A stretch of DNA of 64,000 nt from Prochlorococcus sp. AG-402-N23 (GCA_003216355.1 QCIX01000006.1:1-64000), one strand, 5' to 3'; positions 21,007 through 32,182 are shown, counted from the first letter of the stretch. A program made the numbers and translations. Notes: generated from the letters alone by a model not told the origin.

Positions 21007-21763
21007 ACAACATTGCAGTTTCAACTAGTACAACACTTGCACCGCAGGCATCTCCATTGAAGCCTCCAATTTTATTCCCAAGTATGTTTGGGATAGAATA
21101 GCTTAGAAAAATACCAATCAAAATAAGAATTAAAAATTTAATTAATATTGCTTGGGATGTAATTGAAACAAATTGGTATGCAATGAAAATTAAAAGAAAA
21201 ATTATGGAGATCAAAGATTCTTTTTTAAATCCATTCCAAAACTTTTTGTGGCTAATAGATTTTTTCTTATAACTCATATATTTAAACTTTTCTATAAAAA
21301 ATAAATTTGAAAATCTTCCCCAAAATAAACATATAGGTAAAACAAAAATTACTAGGTTTTGAATTTTCAGTATGCAAGCAATTTGAATTAGAGTTATAAA
21401 AACTAAAGCTTGAACGCCAAAGGAACCAACTTTACTGTCTTTCATGGCTTTTAAACGTTTCTTTTTACCTGCAAAAATACCATCGAAAGTATCCATTAAA
21501 CCATCTAGGTGTAGACCTCCAGTAATTAAATATCCTGAAGCTAAACAAATTAATGCAGATGCATAAATTGACCAAGAATTAGTTTTTAAAAAAAGAAAAA
21601 TATAACTCTGTATTATTCCAATAAAAAATCCTAAAGGCGGCGCAAATTGGGCAATATTTTTAAACTCAGGATTAATTAAGGGTATCTTTGGAAATGTCGT
21701 ATAGAAAATCCAAGAGCCTGCAAAATTTTTTATTAAATATTTTTTGATGAGATAAAAATTGAT
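20984..21763 (-). CDS. cobS: Adenosylcobinamide-GDP ribazoletransferase (cobalamin synthase); 5' end unresolved
   Basis: Open frame ...FAGSWIFYTTFPKIPLINPEFKNIAQFAPPLGFFIGI...LITGGLHLDGLMDTFDGIFAGKKKRLKAMKDSKVGSFG; conserved N-terminus lies upstream of the ATG at 21496 used in the ORF track. Confidence 0.85.
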   Translation of the reverse strand: MNFYLIKKYLIKNFAGSWIFYTTFPKIPLINPEFKNIAQFAPPLGFFIGIIQSYIFLFLKTNSWSIYASALICLASGYLITGGLHLDGLMDTFDGIFAGKKKRLKAMKDSKVGSFGVQALVFITLIQIACILKIQNLVIFVLPICLFWGRFSNLFFIEKFKYMSYKKKSISHKKFWNGFKKESLISIIFLLIFIAYQFVSITSQAILIKFLILILIGIFLSYSIPNILGNKIGGFNGDACGASVVLVETAMLFMHAILL

Positions 21764-21822
21764 TCAATATTAAATAATAGGTTAGATTAATGAAAAAGGA
21801 TCAAAAAAATTTATAAATTATC

Positions 21823-22941
21823 GTGTTTGAATTTGAAATTACATCGAATTGCAGTAATACAGGGGCAAGAACTGGTATATTTCATACACCAAATGGTCAA
21901 GTAAACACACCAAAATTTATGCCTGTGGGTACTTTGGCAACTGTTAAAGGAATTTCATCAGAGCAGTTAATCTCTACAGGATCAGAAATGATTCTCTCAA
22001 ATACCTTTCATCTTCATTTACAACCTGGAGAAAAATTAGTTAAAGAATCCGGCGGAATACATAAGTTTATGAATTGGCCTAAGCCTATTCTTACTGATTC
22101 AGGAGGATATCAAGTTTTTAGTTTGGCTAAATTAAACAATATTTCTGATAAAGGTGTGGAATTTAAAAATCCAAGAGATGGTAGTCATGTTTTTTTATCA
22201 CCTGAAAAAGTAATACAGATTCAAATGGATCTTGGATCGGATGTTGCGATGGCTTTTGATCATTGTCCTCCGCATACAGCTAACGAAAATGATATTGAGG
22301 ACTCTTTACAAAGAACTCATTCATGGTTGCAAAAATGTGTTAAGACTCATCAGAAATCCAATCAAGCATTATTCGGTATAGTTCAAGGGGGTAAGTATCC
22401 TAGATTGAGAGAATATAGCGCAAAATATACAAGTGCTTTTGATCTACCTGGAATAGCAGTGGGAGGTGTCAGTGTTGGCGAGGCAGTCGAAGAAATACAT
22501 AGTGTAATTAAGTACGTCCCAAAATACTTACCAATAAATAAACCAAGATATTTGATGGGAATTGGCTCTTTAAGAGAAATTTCTTTAGCTGTTGCTAATG
22601 GATTCGATATATTTGACTGTGTTTTGCCTACAAGACTAGGAAGACATGGGACTGCATTTTTTAATGATGAACGATTGAATTTGCGAAATGCTCGATTTAA
22701 AAATGACTTTTCTCCAATTGATAAAACTTGTAAATGCGAGACATGTAAATCCTATTCTCGAGCATATTTGCATCATCTAATCAGAAACGATGAAATATTA
22801 GGCCTAACCCTCATAAGTTTGCATAATATTGCTCACTTAATAAGATTTACCAATGCAATTTCTACTGCAATTAGAGATAATTGTTTTACAAATGATTTCG
22901 CTCCTTGGAAAACATCCTCTATTGCTCACTATACGTGGTAA
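21823..22941 (+). CDS. tgt: tRNA-guanine transglycosylase
   Basis: [49 protein letters not shown] zinc motif; GTG start. Confidence 0.96.
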   Translation: MFEFEITSNCSNTGARTGIFHTPNGQVNTPKFMPVGTLATVKGISSEQLISTGSEMILSNTFHLHLQPGEKLVKESGGIHKFMNWPKPILTDSGGYQVFSLAKLNNISDKGVEFKNPRDGSHVFLSPEKVIQIQMDLGSDVAMAFDHCPPHTANENDIEDSLQRTHSWLQKCVKTHQKSNQALFGIVQGGKYPRLREYSAKYTSAFDLPGIAVGGVSVGEAVEEIHSVIKYVPKYLPINKPRYLMGIGSLREISLAVANGFDIFDCVLPTRLGRHGTAFFNDERLNLRNARFKNDFSPIDKTCKCETCKSYSRAYLHHLIRNDEILGLTLISLHNIAHLIRFTNAISTAIRDNCFTNDFAPWKTSSIAHYTW

Positions 22942-22975
22942 CGTCTTATCATAATTAATTAAATTATCAAAAAAG

Positions 22976-23116
22976 GTGCTCATTCTATTTAATACATTCG
23001 CTGAATTGCCCGAGGCTTACAAGGCCTTTGCTCCAACAGTTGATGTTCTTCCACTTATTCCTTTATTTTTCTTTTTATTGGTATTTGTTTGGCAAGCTGC
23101 AGTTGGATTTAAATAA
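22976..23116 (+). CDS. psbK: Photosystem II protein PsbK (GTG start)
   Basis: 46 aa by eye: [46 protein letters not shown]. Confidence 0.93.
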
Positions 23117-23142
23117 AATTTTTTTAGTTTAGATGGTTTGTA

Positions 23143-24147
23143 TTAGAAGGGATTTTCAAGTAAAATCGCATCTCCAGAATTATCTACAGCACTCTCTATA
23201 AAATCAGCAATTTTTAATGCTCTTGAGGCTTGCTCACCATCTACCTCAGGTATTTCTTTGCCCTGAACGCATTTAAGAAAATGCTCCAGTTCTGCATAAA
23301 GAGGTTCAATGGAGGTTGTGCTCACTTCTTCGACATATCCATCATTTCTATAAACTAATTCTCCATGCTCTGCTGTGTATGATTCATGAGACTTTCGATG
23401 GATTTGTAAAGAGTGATTTAAGAAATCAGTTTCTACTAGTCCATTTTGGCAGTGAGCACTTAAATTTCTAATTTTTTTGTGACTCATTTTGCTTGCAGTT
23501 AGGCTTGCAATAACATTATTTTTAAAAACTAAAGTAGCATTGACATAATCTATTAATCCTTCGCTATTTCTTCCTCCAACTGCGGCTAATTTTTGTATTT
23601 TTGAGTTTACAAGCTCCAAAATAAGATCAATGTCATGAATCATTAAATCCATTACTACAGATACATCATTTGCTCTGTCTGCATGAGGACTGTGCCTCCT
23701 TGCTTCTAAAACAACAATTTCTTCATTATTTACTATTTTATTTAATTCTCTAAAAGCAGGATTAAATCTTTCAATATGCCCAACTTGTAATAGACAGTTA
23801 CTTGTATTAGCGGCCTCTATTAAAGATTTTGCTTCCAACTCGTTAGCTGCAATTGGTTTTTCAATGAGAACGTTAGCACCTCCCTTGAGACAATCTAGTC
23901 CTACTTTGTGATGAAGAAGTGTTGGGACAGCAATACAGATAGCATCAACTTTTGGAATTAAGTCCTTATAATTTTTGAACCATTCACATTGAAATTGGTC
24001 AATAGCTAATTTGCCTCTCTCTTCATTTGGATCTGCGACTCCAATGAGATTTGCATCTTTGAGTAAACTTAGTACTCGAGCATGATGCCAGCCCATATTT
24101 CCTATACCTATGACTCCAACCTTTACGGGCGATGAGGTTGGTTGCAT
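23143..24147 (-). CDS. Gfo/Idh/MocA family oxidoreductase
   Basis: VGVIGIGNMGWHHARVLS; VLIEKPIA; dehydrogenase C-terminal domain. Confidence 0.9.
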   Translation of the reverse strand: MQPTSSPVKVGVIGIGNMGWHHARVLSLLKDANLIGVADPNEERGKLAIDQFQCEWFKNYKDLIPKVDAICIAVPTLLHHKVGLDCLKGGANVLIEKPIAANELEAKSLIEAANTSNCLLQVGHIERFNPAFRELNKIVNNEEIVVLEARRHSPHADRANDVSVVMDLMIHDIDLILELVNSKIQKLAAVGGRNSEGLIDYVNATLVFKNNVIASLTASKMSHKKIRNLSAHCQNGLVETDFLNHSLQIHRKSHESYTAEHGELVYRNDGYVEEVSTTSIEPLYAELEHFLKCVQGKEIPEVDGEQASRALKIADFIESAVDNSGDAILLENPF

Positions 24148-24197
24148 AATTTCAAATCCATATATTTATTATCATTATCCTCTATGGGGAGTCACAT

Positions 24198-25466
24198 TTA
24201 GCTTTTGGGAAAAATTATTTTAACACGATCAATTTTTGGACCTGACATAGAAATAACTTCAAATTTAATGTTATTAAAATCTAAAACGTCGCCAATTTTT
24301 GGAACCATTTGAAATTTTTCTAACATAAATCCAGCAAGAGTATGATAATCAGTACCTTCTGGAATAGAACATCCTAACTTTTTATTGATTTCAATAATTT
24401 CTGATTTTCCAGCTATTGACCATTTTTTAGAGAAATTATCTAACATTCTCATGTCTGAATAAATTCTATTATTGAGCATTTCCTCTCCAACTATTTCGCC
24501 ATTTAGATCAGCTGCAGTTATAAGTCCCTCTGTTCCACCGTGTTCATCAACTACTAGTAAGAATGGATTGTAGTCTCTTACTATTGGAAATATTTCTGCT
24601 AGTGAACATGTTTCTATTATTTTTGTTACTGGTAAAAGGAATGGCTCTAATAATGTATCGGCTTCCATTTCACCTTTTGATATTGGCTTAGCTAGATAAC
24701 GCAAATCTAATACACCTAATACATCATCTAAAGACTCACCAATCACAAAGAAGCGAGCATGTCGAGTTTTATCTACTTGTTTCATAAGTTCTGAAAAGGT
24801 TATATTTTTTGGCAAAGTTACCATCTCAGATCTTGGAATCATAACTTCTTTAACCTGTGTATCTTTCAGAGCAAAAACTCCTTCAAGAATATTCTTCTCA
24901 TCTGGTTTTAAACCTGTTACATTATCTGTTTCTATAAGAGTTTCTAATTCTCCTGCCGATAAACCAGAGTTTAAAGAATCCCATTTGTTATTTAAATTGA
25001 ACAGGCCTAAACAGGCGCTAGCAAAGAATTCTATTGTTTTCACTATAGGATTCATAGCTTTTCTTACGGCATCGAATATTGTGGTTAACCTTAATGCAGC
25101 AGATTCTGGATTGTTAATTACTAAGGCTTTAGGTATTAGTCCAGAAACAAGAGTAACAACTAAAACAACAAATAAAAATAATATAAGATCATAAAATCTA
25201 TTTGATAAAATATTTCTTTTCCAATAATCATTAGCCAGGTTATTGCTGAGCCATCCAATTGCAATTAATGAAATAGTTACTCCAAATTGAGAAGCAATTA
25301 ATGAAGATCTAAAGCGTTTTTGAATTTTTAAAATTGAAAATGCTCCTTTCTTTTTTTCTTCTATTAACCTTAAAACTTTACTTGGCCTTATTAATAAAAC
25401 AGAGAGTTCACTCGCTGCAAAAAAAGCTGGTAATATTAAAAGAAATAAAAGTAGAGTTATTTTCAT
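24198..25466 (-). CDS. CNNM/CBS-domain hemolysin-type (CorC/TlyC-like) transporter-associated protein
   Basis: DUF21 N-terminus, VKEVMIPRSEMVTL CBS, LLVVDEHGGTEGLITAADLNGEIVGE. Confidence 0.88.
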   Translation of the reverse strand: MKITLLLFLLILPAFFAASELSVLLIRPSKVLRLIEEKKKGAFSILKIQKRFRSSLIASQFGVTISLIAIGWLSNNLANDYWKRNILSNRFYDLILFLFVVLVVTLVSGLIPKALVINNPESAALRLTTIFDAVRKAMNPIVKTIEFFASACLGLFNLNNKWDSLNSGLSAGELETLIETDNVTGLKPDEKNILEGVFALKDTQVKEVMIPRSEMVTLPKNITFSELMKQVDKTRHARFFVIGESLDDVLGVLDLRYLAKPISKGEMEADTLLEPFLLPVTKIIETCSLAEIFPIVRDYNPFLLVVDEHGGTEGLITAADLNGEIVGEEMLNNRIYSDMRMLDNFSKKWSIAGKSEIIEINKKLGCSIPEGTDYHTLAGFMLEKFQMVPKIGDVLDFNNIKFEVISMSGPKIDRVKIIFPKS

Positions 25467-25484
25467 TCAATGACAAATGAATAA

Positions 25485-25557
25485 TGGGGGTGGTGAGGAT
25501 CGAACTCGCCTTAGCCAAATTATGAGTTTGGTGCATTCACCAGATTGCTACACCCCC
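25485..25557 (-). tRNA. tRNA-Met (anticodon CAU; elongator-type acceptor stem)
   Basis: Reverse complement GGGGGTGTAGCAATCTGGTGAATGCACCAAACTCATAATTTGGCTAAGGCGAGTTCGATCCTCACCACCCCCA; CAU anticodon, paired 1:72 argues against initiator; Ile2(CAU) not formally excluded. Confidence 0.85.
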
Positions 25558-25698
25558 AAGGGAATTTATGTAATTTTAATTACATTGGATTTCAATATAC
25601 AATATAGAAATAATATTTCAAAAAACACCTCATTAGGAAGTTTTTGTGAGATTTCTTTTTTTTCTTCTAATCTTTGAATATAAATTTAACTTTTACTA

Positions 25699-26259
25699 AT
25701 GGGCAAATTTTCGGATAAGTATGATTTAAATAAAGCAAAATTGTTAAAACAGTTAATTGAAAAATCTTACAAGAAAGGAAACTTCACTTTATCTTCAGGA
25801 AAAAAAAGCAGTCATTACTTGAACTGTAAACCAGTATCATTAAATGGCGAAGGCTTAAACTTAATAAGTGATTTATTTTTAGAGTTAAAGGACTCAAGGT
25901 CAAAAGCTGTAGCAGGATTGACATTAGGTGCAGACCCTATTGTAAGTGGATTAATTGTCAAAGCAGCTTTGCATGGGCTAGACCTTGATGGTTTAATAAT
26001 TCGGAAAGAAATCAAACAATACGGTACTAAAGCTGGAATAGAAGGCCCTACATTAGAAGAAGGAACTTTGGTAACTGTCTTAGAGGATGTCGTTACAACT
26101 GCTGGTTCAGTGATAAAAGCTATAAAAAAATTACGCGAAAATAATTATGTTGTTCAGGAAGTTTTGTCTATAGTTGATAGGCAAGAAGGGGGATTAGAAG
26201 CACTTGAAGATGAAAATGTTAAATTAAAGAGTCTTTTTACAATAAAAGACTTTTTATAA
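25699..26259 (+). CDS. pyrE: Orotate phosphoribosyltransferase
   Basis: [38 protein letters not shown] motif. Confidence 0.94.
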   Translation: MGKFSDKYDLNKAKLLKQLIEKSYKKGNFTLSSGKKSSHYLNCKPVSLNGEGLNLISDLFLELKDSRSKAVAGLTLGADPIVSGLIVKAALHGLDLDGLIIRKEIKQYGTKAGIEGPTLEEGTLVTVLEDVVTTAGSVIKAIKKLRENNYVVQEVLSIVDRQEGGLEALEDENVKLKSLFTIKDFL

Positions 26260-26269
26260 TTATTTAAAA

Positions 26270-27106
26270 ATGCAAGATATAAAAAAAAAGTTTTGGCTTG
26301 AAAAATTTGATTGTTTTTCTGTTACTGGAAAAGATGCCAGAAAATTTTTGAATGGAATAACAACTGGTAATATTCTTAATTCAGAAAATAAAGTTATCAA
26401 AACTTGTTGGTTAACTCCAAATGGAGTTCTAAGGTCATTAATTGAAATTATTTTTTTAGAAAGAAACTTAGAAGTAATTATCTTGGCGGGTAACACTAAT
26501 GAAATAATTGATTACTTTAATCAAATTATTTTTCCAGCTGACGATGTACTTCTAAGTGAACCTTTCTTGATAAATAGAATTCAGGAAATTGATGAATATA
26601 GTTCATGGAGAAATTACCAGCCTATTTTCTCCAAAATTGAAGATAATGAATTTGAAATATATAAAAATAAACTAAATCTACTAAATTCTAATGATTTAAA
26701 ATTTTGGAAGATTAATCAGGCAATACCCTCATTAAAAATGGAAATAAACGGAAAAAATAATCCTCTTGAGCTTGGATTACAAGATCTTATAGATTTTAAT
26801 AAAGGTTGTTATTTAGGACAAGAAACAATGTCAAAAATAAAAAATGTTTCTTCTTTAAAACAGGAAATAAGAATTTGGAAATCATTTGAATCTAATTTGA
26901 ATTTAGACGTTGAAGATAAAAATTTATACATAAATTCTACTAAGGATATTTCTGTAGGCAAAATCACTAGTTTTTTTATATCAGATTCTCAAATAGAAGG
27001 TTTAGCAATGATAAAAAGAAACTATTTGGAGGAAGGAAAATATTTTTTTTCAGCAATTTTTGGAAAAATTATTATTAATAAATCTGTAGGATCAATTTTT
27101 CTTTAA
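26270..27106 (+). CDS. YgfZ/GcvT-like folate-binding protein
   Basis: Signature KGCYLGQETMSKIKN. Confidence 0.88.
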   Translation: MQDIKKKFWLEKFDCFSVTGKDARKFLNGITTGNILNSENKVIKTCWLTPNGVLRSLIEIIFLERNLEVIILAGNTNEIIDYFNQIIFPADDVLLSEPFLINRIQEIDEYSSWRNYQPIFSKIEDNEFEIYKNKLNLLNSNDLKFWKINQAIPSLKMEINGKNNPLELGLQDLIDFNKGCYLGQETMSKIKNVSSLKQEIRIWKSFESNLNLDVEDKNLYINSTKDISVGKITSFFISDSQIEGLAMIKRNYLEEGKYFFSAIFGKIIINKSVGSIFL

Positions 27107-28510
27107 TTGATTTTTGATTAAGTATTCTGCAATTTCTAGAGTAGCTAAACAATCATCTTTGTTATATTGGATAATTTTTTTTAAAAATATTTCGTTTTCT
27201 GTAATTTGATATTGAATCCACCAATAAAGGGCTTTCGAGCCACTTACATTTTTCTGCATCCATTCAAATCCAAGCCAATTAGAAACAGTTTTTAAGCCAT
27301 AGTTTTTTAGTGGTAATATCCAAGACTTTCGTACTAAGGTATGTAAGTCTATAAATCTTGAGGTAAGTGAATCAATTTCTTCAAAACTAAAATTTAGGTT
27401 TTTAGCAATATTAATTATTGCTATCTTTTCAGTTTCTCCGTAATGTAAAACTGGCCATTCCTTGTGTGAAAAAAGTATTTCAATAATTTTCCTGTAAGAT
27501 TCTCCTTTATTTTTTTTGAGATTTAAAATTGGTTTATAAATAAGATCTTCTTTGTTTGTAAACAAATTATTTATTTTTAAAAAACCATATAAAAAGTCAT
27601 GCTTCTCATCTGGATTTGACTCAATATCAAATATATAAAATCCCGAACATGTTTTTTCTAGTAGATCGTCAGTATCATTTTTATTGGAAATGCGATATGG
27701 TTCCCCAGAAATATAAGCTTGTGCCTGCTTTACAAATATGGAGGCTTTTTCATACTTTTGATCGTTGAATTTAGATAATTTCTCTCCAAGTTGTTTTTCG
27801 CTATACGAAGCTAATGTTTGGGTATCAGATATTCCATTTGTTATGAGTAATGAGGCCGTTTTGGATCCTATCCCATCTATATCTGTTAGATATCCATTTT
27901 CTTTTGCTTCTTTGTCACAAAATTTTTGCCATGAACAAATAGTACATTTTTTTCTATCTTGAGTTATTTCTGGTATAGATCCCTCCAAGCATTCATTCAA
28001 ACTTAATAAAACATTCAAAACTTTTTTTCTTAATTTTTTATTTAAATAAATTTCTTCAACATTAACTTTTTTATCAAAACTTGAAATTACTAATCCTTTT
28101 TCAATTTTAGATTCTTGAAAAGTTTCCAATAAAATAGAACTAAAAGCTAAGTCGAATAAATGTTCTTTAGTGGTTTTGTGGCCTAACTTATAAACAGCAG
28201 GTAAATATTTATATTGTCCCCATTTACTTTTACCTTTAGTCTTTACAAGTAATTGTGGACGTATCTCTGCGTTAATATTTTGGAAAAGATCCCCTTTGAT
28301 TTTTAATCCAATTACCCCTTGATAACCATTTTTGCATGCTTTTAATCCTGTATATATTTCACTATTACAAAATTCAGAGAAAATTTGAAACTGATTAATT
28401 TTATCTATAGCTTTATGAGGGGACCACACTCCATAAGATTTTTTACCCTTAAAATCTAGCCATGCTTTTCTTTTGCATCTTATAAAACTTTTTAAATGAA
28501 GAGAATTCAA
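27092..28510 (-). CDS. TM0106-type RecB-like nuclease
   Basis: SFIRCKRKAWLDFKG, CTICSWQKFCDKEA cysteine cluster, HhH, DIESNP and YNKDDCLATLE exonuclease motifs. Confidence 0.82.
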   Translation of the reverse strand: MNSLHLKSFIRCKRKAWLDFKGKKSYGVWSPHKAIDKINQFQIFSEFCNSEIYTGLKACKNGYQGVIGLKIKGDLFQNINAEIRPQLLVKTKGKSKWGQYKYLPAVYKLGHKTTKEHLFDLAFSSILLETFQESKIEKGLVISSFDKKVNVEEIYLNKKLRKKVLNVLLSLNECLEGSIPEITQDRKKCTICSWQKFCDKEAKENGYLTDIDGIGSKTASLLITNGISDTQTLASYSEKQLGEKLSKFNDQKYEKASIFVKQAQAYISGEPYRISNKNDTDDLLEKTCSGFYIFDIESNPDEKHDFLYGFLKINNLFTNKEDLIYKPILNLKKNKGESYRKIIEILFSHKEWPVLHYGETEKIAIINIAKNLNFSFEEIDSLTSRFIDLHTLVRKSWILPLKNYGLKTVSNWLGFEWMQKNVSGSKALYWWIQYQITENEIFLKKIIQYNKDDCLATLEIAEYLIKNQLKKN

Positions 28511-28590
28511 ATTATTTTTTAAGGGCGGTTTTAAAATTTACTCATTTAAATTAGTATAGATAATTAGAAGTAATCAAGGAACTTTTAAAT

Positions 28591-30045
28591 TTGACAGCTC
28601 ATAAATTAGACAAGATAAAATTTGGAACTGATGGGTGGAGAGGAATTATTGGATTTGATTTTAATTTATCCAATCTTTCAAGAGTTGTTGTTGCTGCATG
28701 CCAGGAGTTGCATTATCAATACTATAAAAAAGTTAATTCAAAGAAAATTATTATTGGATATGATCGCAGATTTATGGCCTGTGAATTTGCCAAGCAAATA
28801 GTGCCTTTTGTAAGAGGATGTGGTTTCGAACCGATCTTATCTAATAGCTTTGTTACAACACCCTCTTGTAGTTTCTATGCCAAAGAAATCGGTTGTCTTG
28901 GAGCGTTAGTAATTACAGCAAGTCATAATCCATATAATTGGCTAGGTCTGAAAATAAAGAGCTTTAATGGATGCTCTGTTGACGAATCTTTTTCAAGTCA
29001 AATTGAAAAAAGATTAATGCTTGGAAATTCATTTGAAAAAATAGATGGTGTTAATCAATTGGTAGATATTAAGAAATTTCATTTAGATAGAATTAAATCC
29101 CTTTTTGATATTGACTTTATTTCCAATAGATTGAAAAAAATGAAATTGAGAATTTTTGTGGATTCTATGCATGGTTCAGCTGCAAATTGTATGACTGAGA
29201 TTTTTGCTTCTAATAATTTAGAAGTTATTTCAGAAATCAGGAAAGATGCTGATCCTTTTTTTGGAGGAAAACCTCCTGAACCTCTTTTAAATTATGTAGA
29301 TGATCTAAATCAAGTACTAATGAAAAATTCAACAGATGAAGTGAAAACCCTAGGAATTATATTTGATGGTGATGGTGACAGAATTGCAGCAATTGATGAA
29401 AAAGGAAGATACTCTAGTACTCAAGATTTACTCCCATACTTTATTAGCTATTTGGGCGAAATTAAAAATAATTCTTATCCAGTTTTAAAGACTGTTAGTG
29501 GTTCAGATATTATTAAAAATATATCAGAGAGTCAAAATAGAGATGTTTTTGAACTTCCAGTTGGCTTTAAATATATTGCTGAAAAAATGATAAAAGAGAA
29601 AATATTTATTGGAGGAGAGGAATCTGGAGGAGTTGGTTTTGGTGACTTTATGCCTGAAAGAGATGCTCTATATGCAGCGATGGTTTTATTAAATGGAATT
29701 GCTGAAAAATCTCAATATTTATATAAAACCTTAGATGAAATTCAAAAAGATTTTGGGCCAAGTTTTTATAAAAGAATTGATATTAAATTTCCAAATCAGT
29801 CTGAAAAAAATTACGTAAAAGAATTTATAATAGATAATATTCCTGAGAATATTAATAATCACAAGTTAAAAAGTATCTCAAAAATTGATGGAATAAAGTT
29901 GAGAATTGATAAAAATTTTTGGCTTCTTTTTAGGTTTTCAGGAACGGAACCTCTTTTAAGATTATATTGTGAAGCACCAAAAGAATCTTATTTAGAAGAG
30001 TTATTAGAGTGGGGTCAAGTATTTATAAATTTGGCAGGAAAATAA
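28591..30045 (+). CDS. Phosphoglucomutase/phosphomannomutase family (TTG start)
   Basis: FGTDGWRGIIG, TASHNPYNWLGLK, DGDGDR, RFSGTEPLLRLY. Confidence 0.93.
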   Translation: MTAHKLDKIKFGTDGWRGIIGFDFNLSNLSRVVVAACQELHYQYYKKVNSKKIIIGYDRRFMACEFAKQIVPFVRGCGFEPILSNSFVTTPSCSFYAKEIGCLGALVITASHNPYNWLGLKIKSFNGCSVDESFSSQIEKRLMLGNSFEKIDGVNQLVDIKKFHLDRIKSLFDIDFISNRLKKMKLRIFVDSMHGSAANCMTEIFASNNLEVISEIRKDADPFFGGKPPEPLLNYVDDLNQVLMKNSTDEVKTLGIIFDGDGDRIAAIDEKGRYSSTQDLLPYFISYLGEIKNNSYPVLKTVSGSDIIKNISESQNRDVFELPVGFKYIAEKMIKEKIFIGGEESGGVGFGDFMPERDALYAAMVLLNGIAEKSQYLYKTLDEIQKDFGPSFYKRIDIKFPNQSEKNYVKEFIIDNIPENINNHKLKSISKIDGIKLRIDKNFWLLFRFSGTEPLLRLYCEAPKESYLEELLEWGQVFINLAGK

Positions 30046-30047
30046 GG

Positions 30048-30623
30048 ATGAAAAATTTATATTTAGCGAGTAAGAATAAAGGTAAAATTGAAGAATATAA
30101 GAAATTGCTTGCTGGAGTTAATTGTAAATTATTACTCCAGCCAGAATCATTAGAAGTTGAAGAGGATGGAATTACATTTAGAGATAATGCAATTAAAAAA
30201 GCGAGTGAAGTTTCTAGAAAAACAAATAATATCTCAATAGCAGATGATTCAGGAATTTGTATTGAAGCACTAGATGGTAAGCCTGGCATTTACTCCTCTA
30301 GATATGCAGAAAATGATCAAAAGAGAATTGAACGAGTTTTAAAAGAACTTGATGGAGTTCAAAATAGAAGTGCTTTCTTTATTGCGAATATTTGTGTTTG
30401 TTCCCCAAATGGTGAAGTGATTATTGAATCTGAGGCCAAATGTCATGGCAATATTATTTTTAACCCGAGAGGAAAAGGTGGTTTTGGTTATGACCCAATT
30501 TTTGAGGAGAGTTCTACCAGATTAACTTTCGCAGAAATGAATAATGATATTAAAGACTCTTGTAGTCATAGAGGTAAAGCATTAAAAAAAATTATTCCAG
30601 ATTTAATTGAAATTTTTTCTTAA
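30048..30623 (+). CDS. rdgB: Non-canonical purine NTP pyrophosphatase (RdgB/HAM1)
   Basis: MKNLYLASKNKGKIEEYKKLL, ADDSGICIEALDGKPGIYSSRYA; ATG at 30048 preferred to upstream 30009. Confidence 0.92.
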   Translation: MKNLYLASKNKGKIEEYKKLLAGVNCKLLLQPESLEVEEDGITFRDNAIKKASEVSRKTNNISIADDSGICIEALDGKPGIYSSRYAENDQKRIERVLKELDGVQNRSAFFIANICVCSPNGEVIIESEAKCHGNIIFNPRGKGGFGYDPIFEESSTRLTFAEMNNDIKDSCSHRGKALKKIIPDLIEIFS

Positions 30624-30625
30624 AT

Positions 30626-32110
30626 TCAATTAACCCAAGATCCATGAAGGCCATGAGGAATTGAAATGGGTAATTCATAAACAGCTAATTCTTTTAAGTC
30701 TTTTGCATCTAGTATCACTAAATCGCTTCCTCTTCTTTCTCCGTTCCATAGAAGTATAAATAAAAATCCCTCATCTTCTTTTGAAGAGTTTTCTGATGGA
30801 ACCATAATTGGTTCACTTACGAACCCACTTGGACCTGCTGACCAAGAAATCTCTACCTTAGAAGTTAAATTTATTTTTTTTATTGCTTGAAGTGGAGCGT
30901 TCCCCAGCTTTTGAGATGTGCTTGCCATCCAACTAAAATTTGCTTTTAATCCTAAGTTTTTAGGATTAACAACAGCAAATTCACAACATTGTTCACTTAA
31001 AGTTTCAAGTTCACTAGTTTTTTTCTTGAGATCGATAATTGATCTTTTCAGTTTTCCTTCTGGATATTTATCAAAGTCAATATCCCTAAAATTTTCGTCT
31101 GGACCAACTGATGGGAAATCATCATAAAAAATACTATCTAATACGATTTTGGAATCTTTTTCAAATGCATTTACATGATGAAAAACGAATCCTTCTGGAG
31201 CATCTATTGTTAACGGTGGCTGACCTCTAAATAATCCACTTTCTCTGGGGATGATAAAAAACTTTGCCTTTTTATTTGGGTTTGACTTTAGACATTGTGC
31301 TGCTCCTCTTTGACCCATTAAAAATGGAAGAGGATTGAAATCAATAGCATTCTGTAAGAATATTGCCCAATTAGTTGTAATTGCGAAATCATGAAGGAAT
31401 GCAAAGCCATTCAAGGTATCTTTTCTGTCGAATATAAGCTCTCCAGAATTTGTACCAGCATTATTAAATTCCATTAATCTAATGGTACTTTTTGGCCCAG
31501 TTTGCACTCCAAAAGTGACTAAAAGTTCTGGAGATGCATTTGAGTTTAGGTCTTTTTTGGGATGGGCACTGAATGCTTCATTAGGCTTGAGTACACCTTT
31601 TAATGTTGTTAAACCAATAGTGTCAAGACTATCAGGATCCATCGCATGTGGACCGGCTGCTTCCCATAATGCGAGAATTTCATCTCCTAATTTAACGACA
31701 TGAGTATTAGCGATATTCTTGAATTTTAGATCTAATGCATTATTTAAAATTCCTCCATTTTTTTGCGTCCCAAAAACACCTCTGTAAATAAATTTATTAA
31801 TTTTTTCTTCTTCCAAATAGCCTTTAGTTTTAACAAATCTATTTGTTAAGAATGGCTGTCCATTTTCGAATTTTATGGATGTTATCATTCCATCACCATC
31901 AAATGGATGATGAACCCATTGTCCACCTCTCTCTAATATCCCTGGTCCATTTTTTAATAATGTTCCATTTAAATTTTTAATATTATTACCTGTGCTAATT
32001 TTTAGAGGCTCCTTGGTTAGCTCCTTTTCTACATTTTGATACGCACTTGACCAATCTTCTTTATTAAAACTTTTAGATTTATTAAGTTTTTTATCTTGTA
32101 GATTAGTCAC
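30626..32110 (-). CDS. Carotenoid oxygenase (RPE65 family)
   Basis: GGQWVHHPFDGDGMI, FLHDFAITTNWAIF, FHHVNAFE, IPHGLHGSW His ligands. Confidence 0.92.
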   Translation of the reverse strand: MTNLQDKKLNKSKSFNKEDWSSAYQNVEKELTKEPLKISTGNNIKNLNGTLLKNGPGILERGGQWVHHPFDGDGMITSIKFENGQPFLTNRFVKTKGYLEEEKINKFIYRGVFGTQKNGGILNNALDLKFKNIANTHVVKLGDEILALWEAAGPHAMDPDSLDTIGLTTLKGVLKPNEAFSAHPKKDLNSNASPELLVTFGVQTGPKSTIRLMEFNNAGTNSGELIFDRKDTLNGFAFLHDFAITTNWAIFLQNAIDFNPLPFLMGQRGAAQCLKSNPNKKAKFFIIPRESGLFRGQPPLTIDAPEGFVFHHVNAFEKDSKIVLDSIFYDDFPSVGPDENFRDIDFDKYPEGKLKRSIIDLKKKTSELETLSEQCCEFAVVNPKNLGLKANFSWMASTSQKLGNAPLQAIKKINLTSKVEISWSAGPSGFVSEPIMVPSENSSKEDEGFLFILLWNGERRGSDLVILDAKDLKELAVYELPISIPHGLHGSWVN

Positions 32111-32182
32111 AACAAAATAGTTACTTTATCTATATTCGCCAAAAATCAACTGAATTGTGGCTGATTCGAAAAAATTCCTATT

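Noticed and set aside
25477-25677. 66-aa plus-strand ORF
   Set aside because: Antisense across tRNA-Met(CAU); no coding features.
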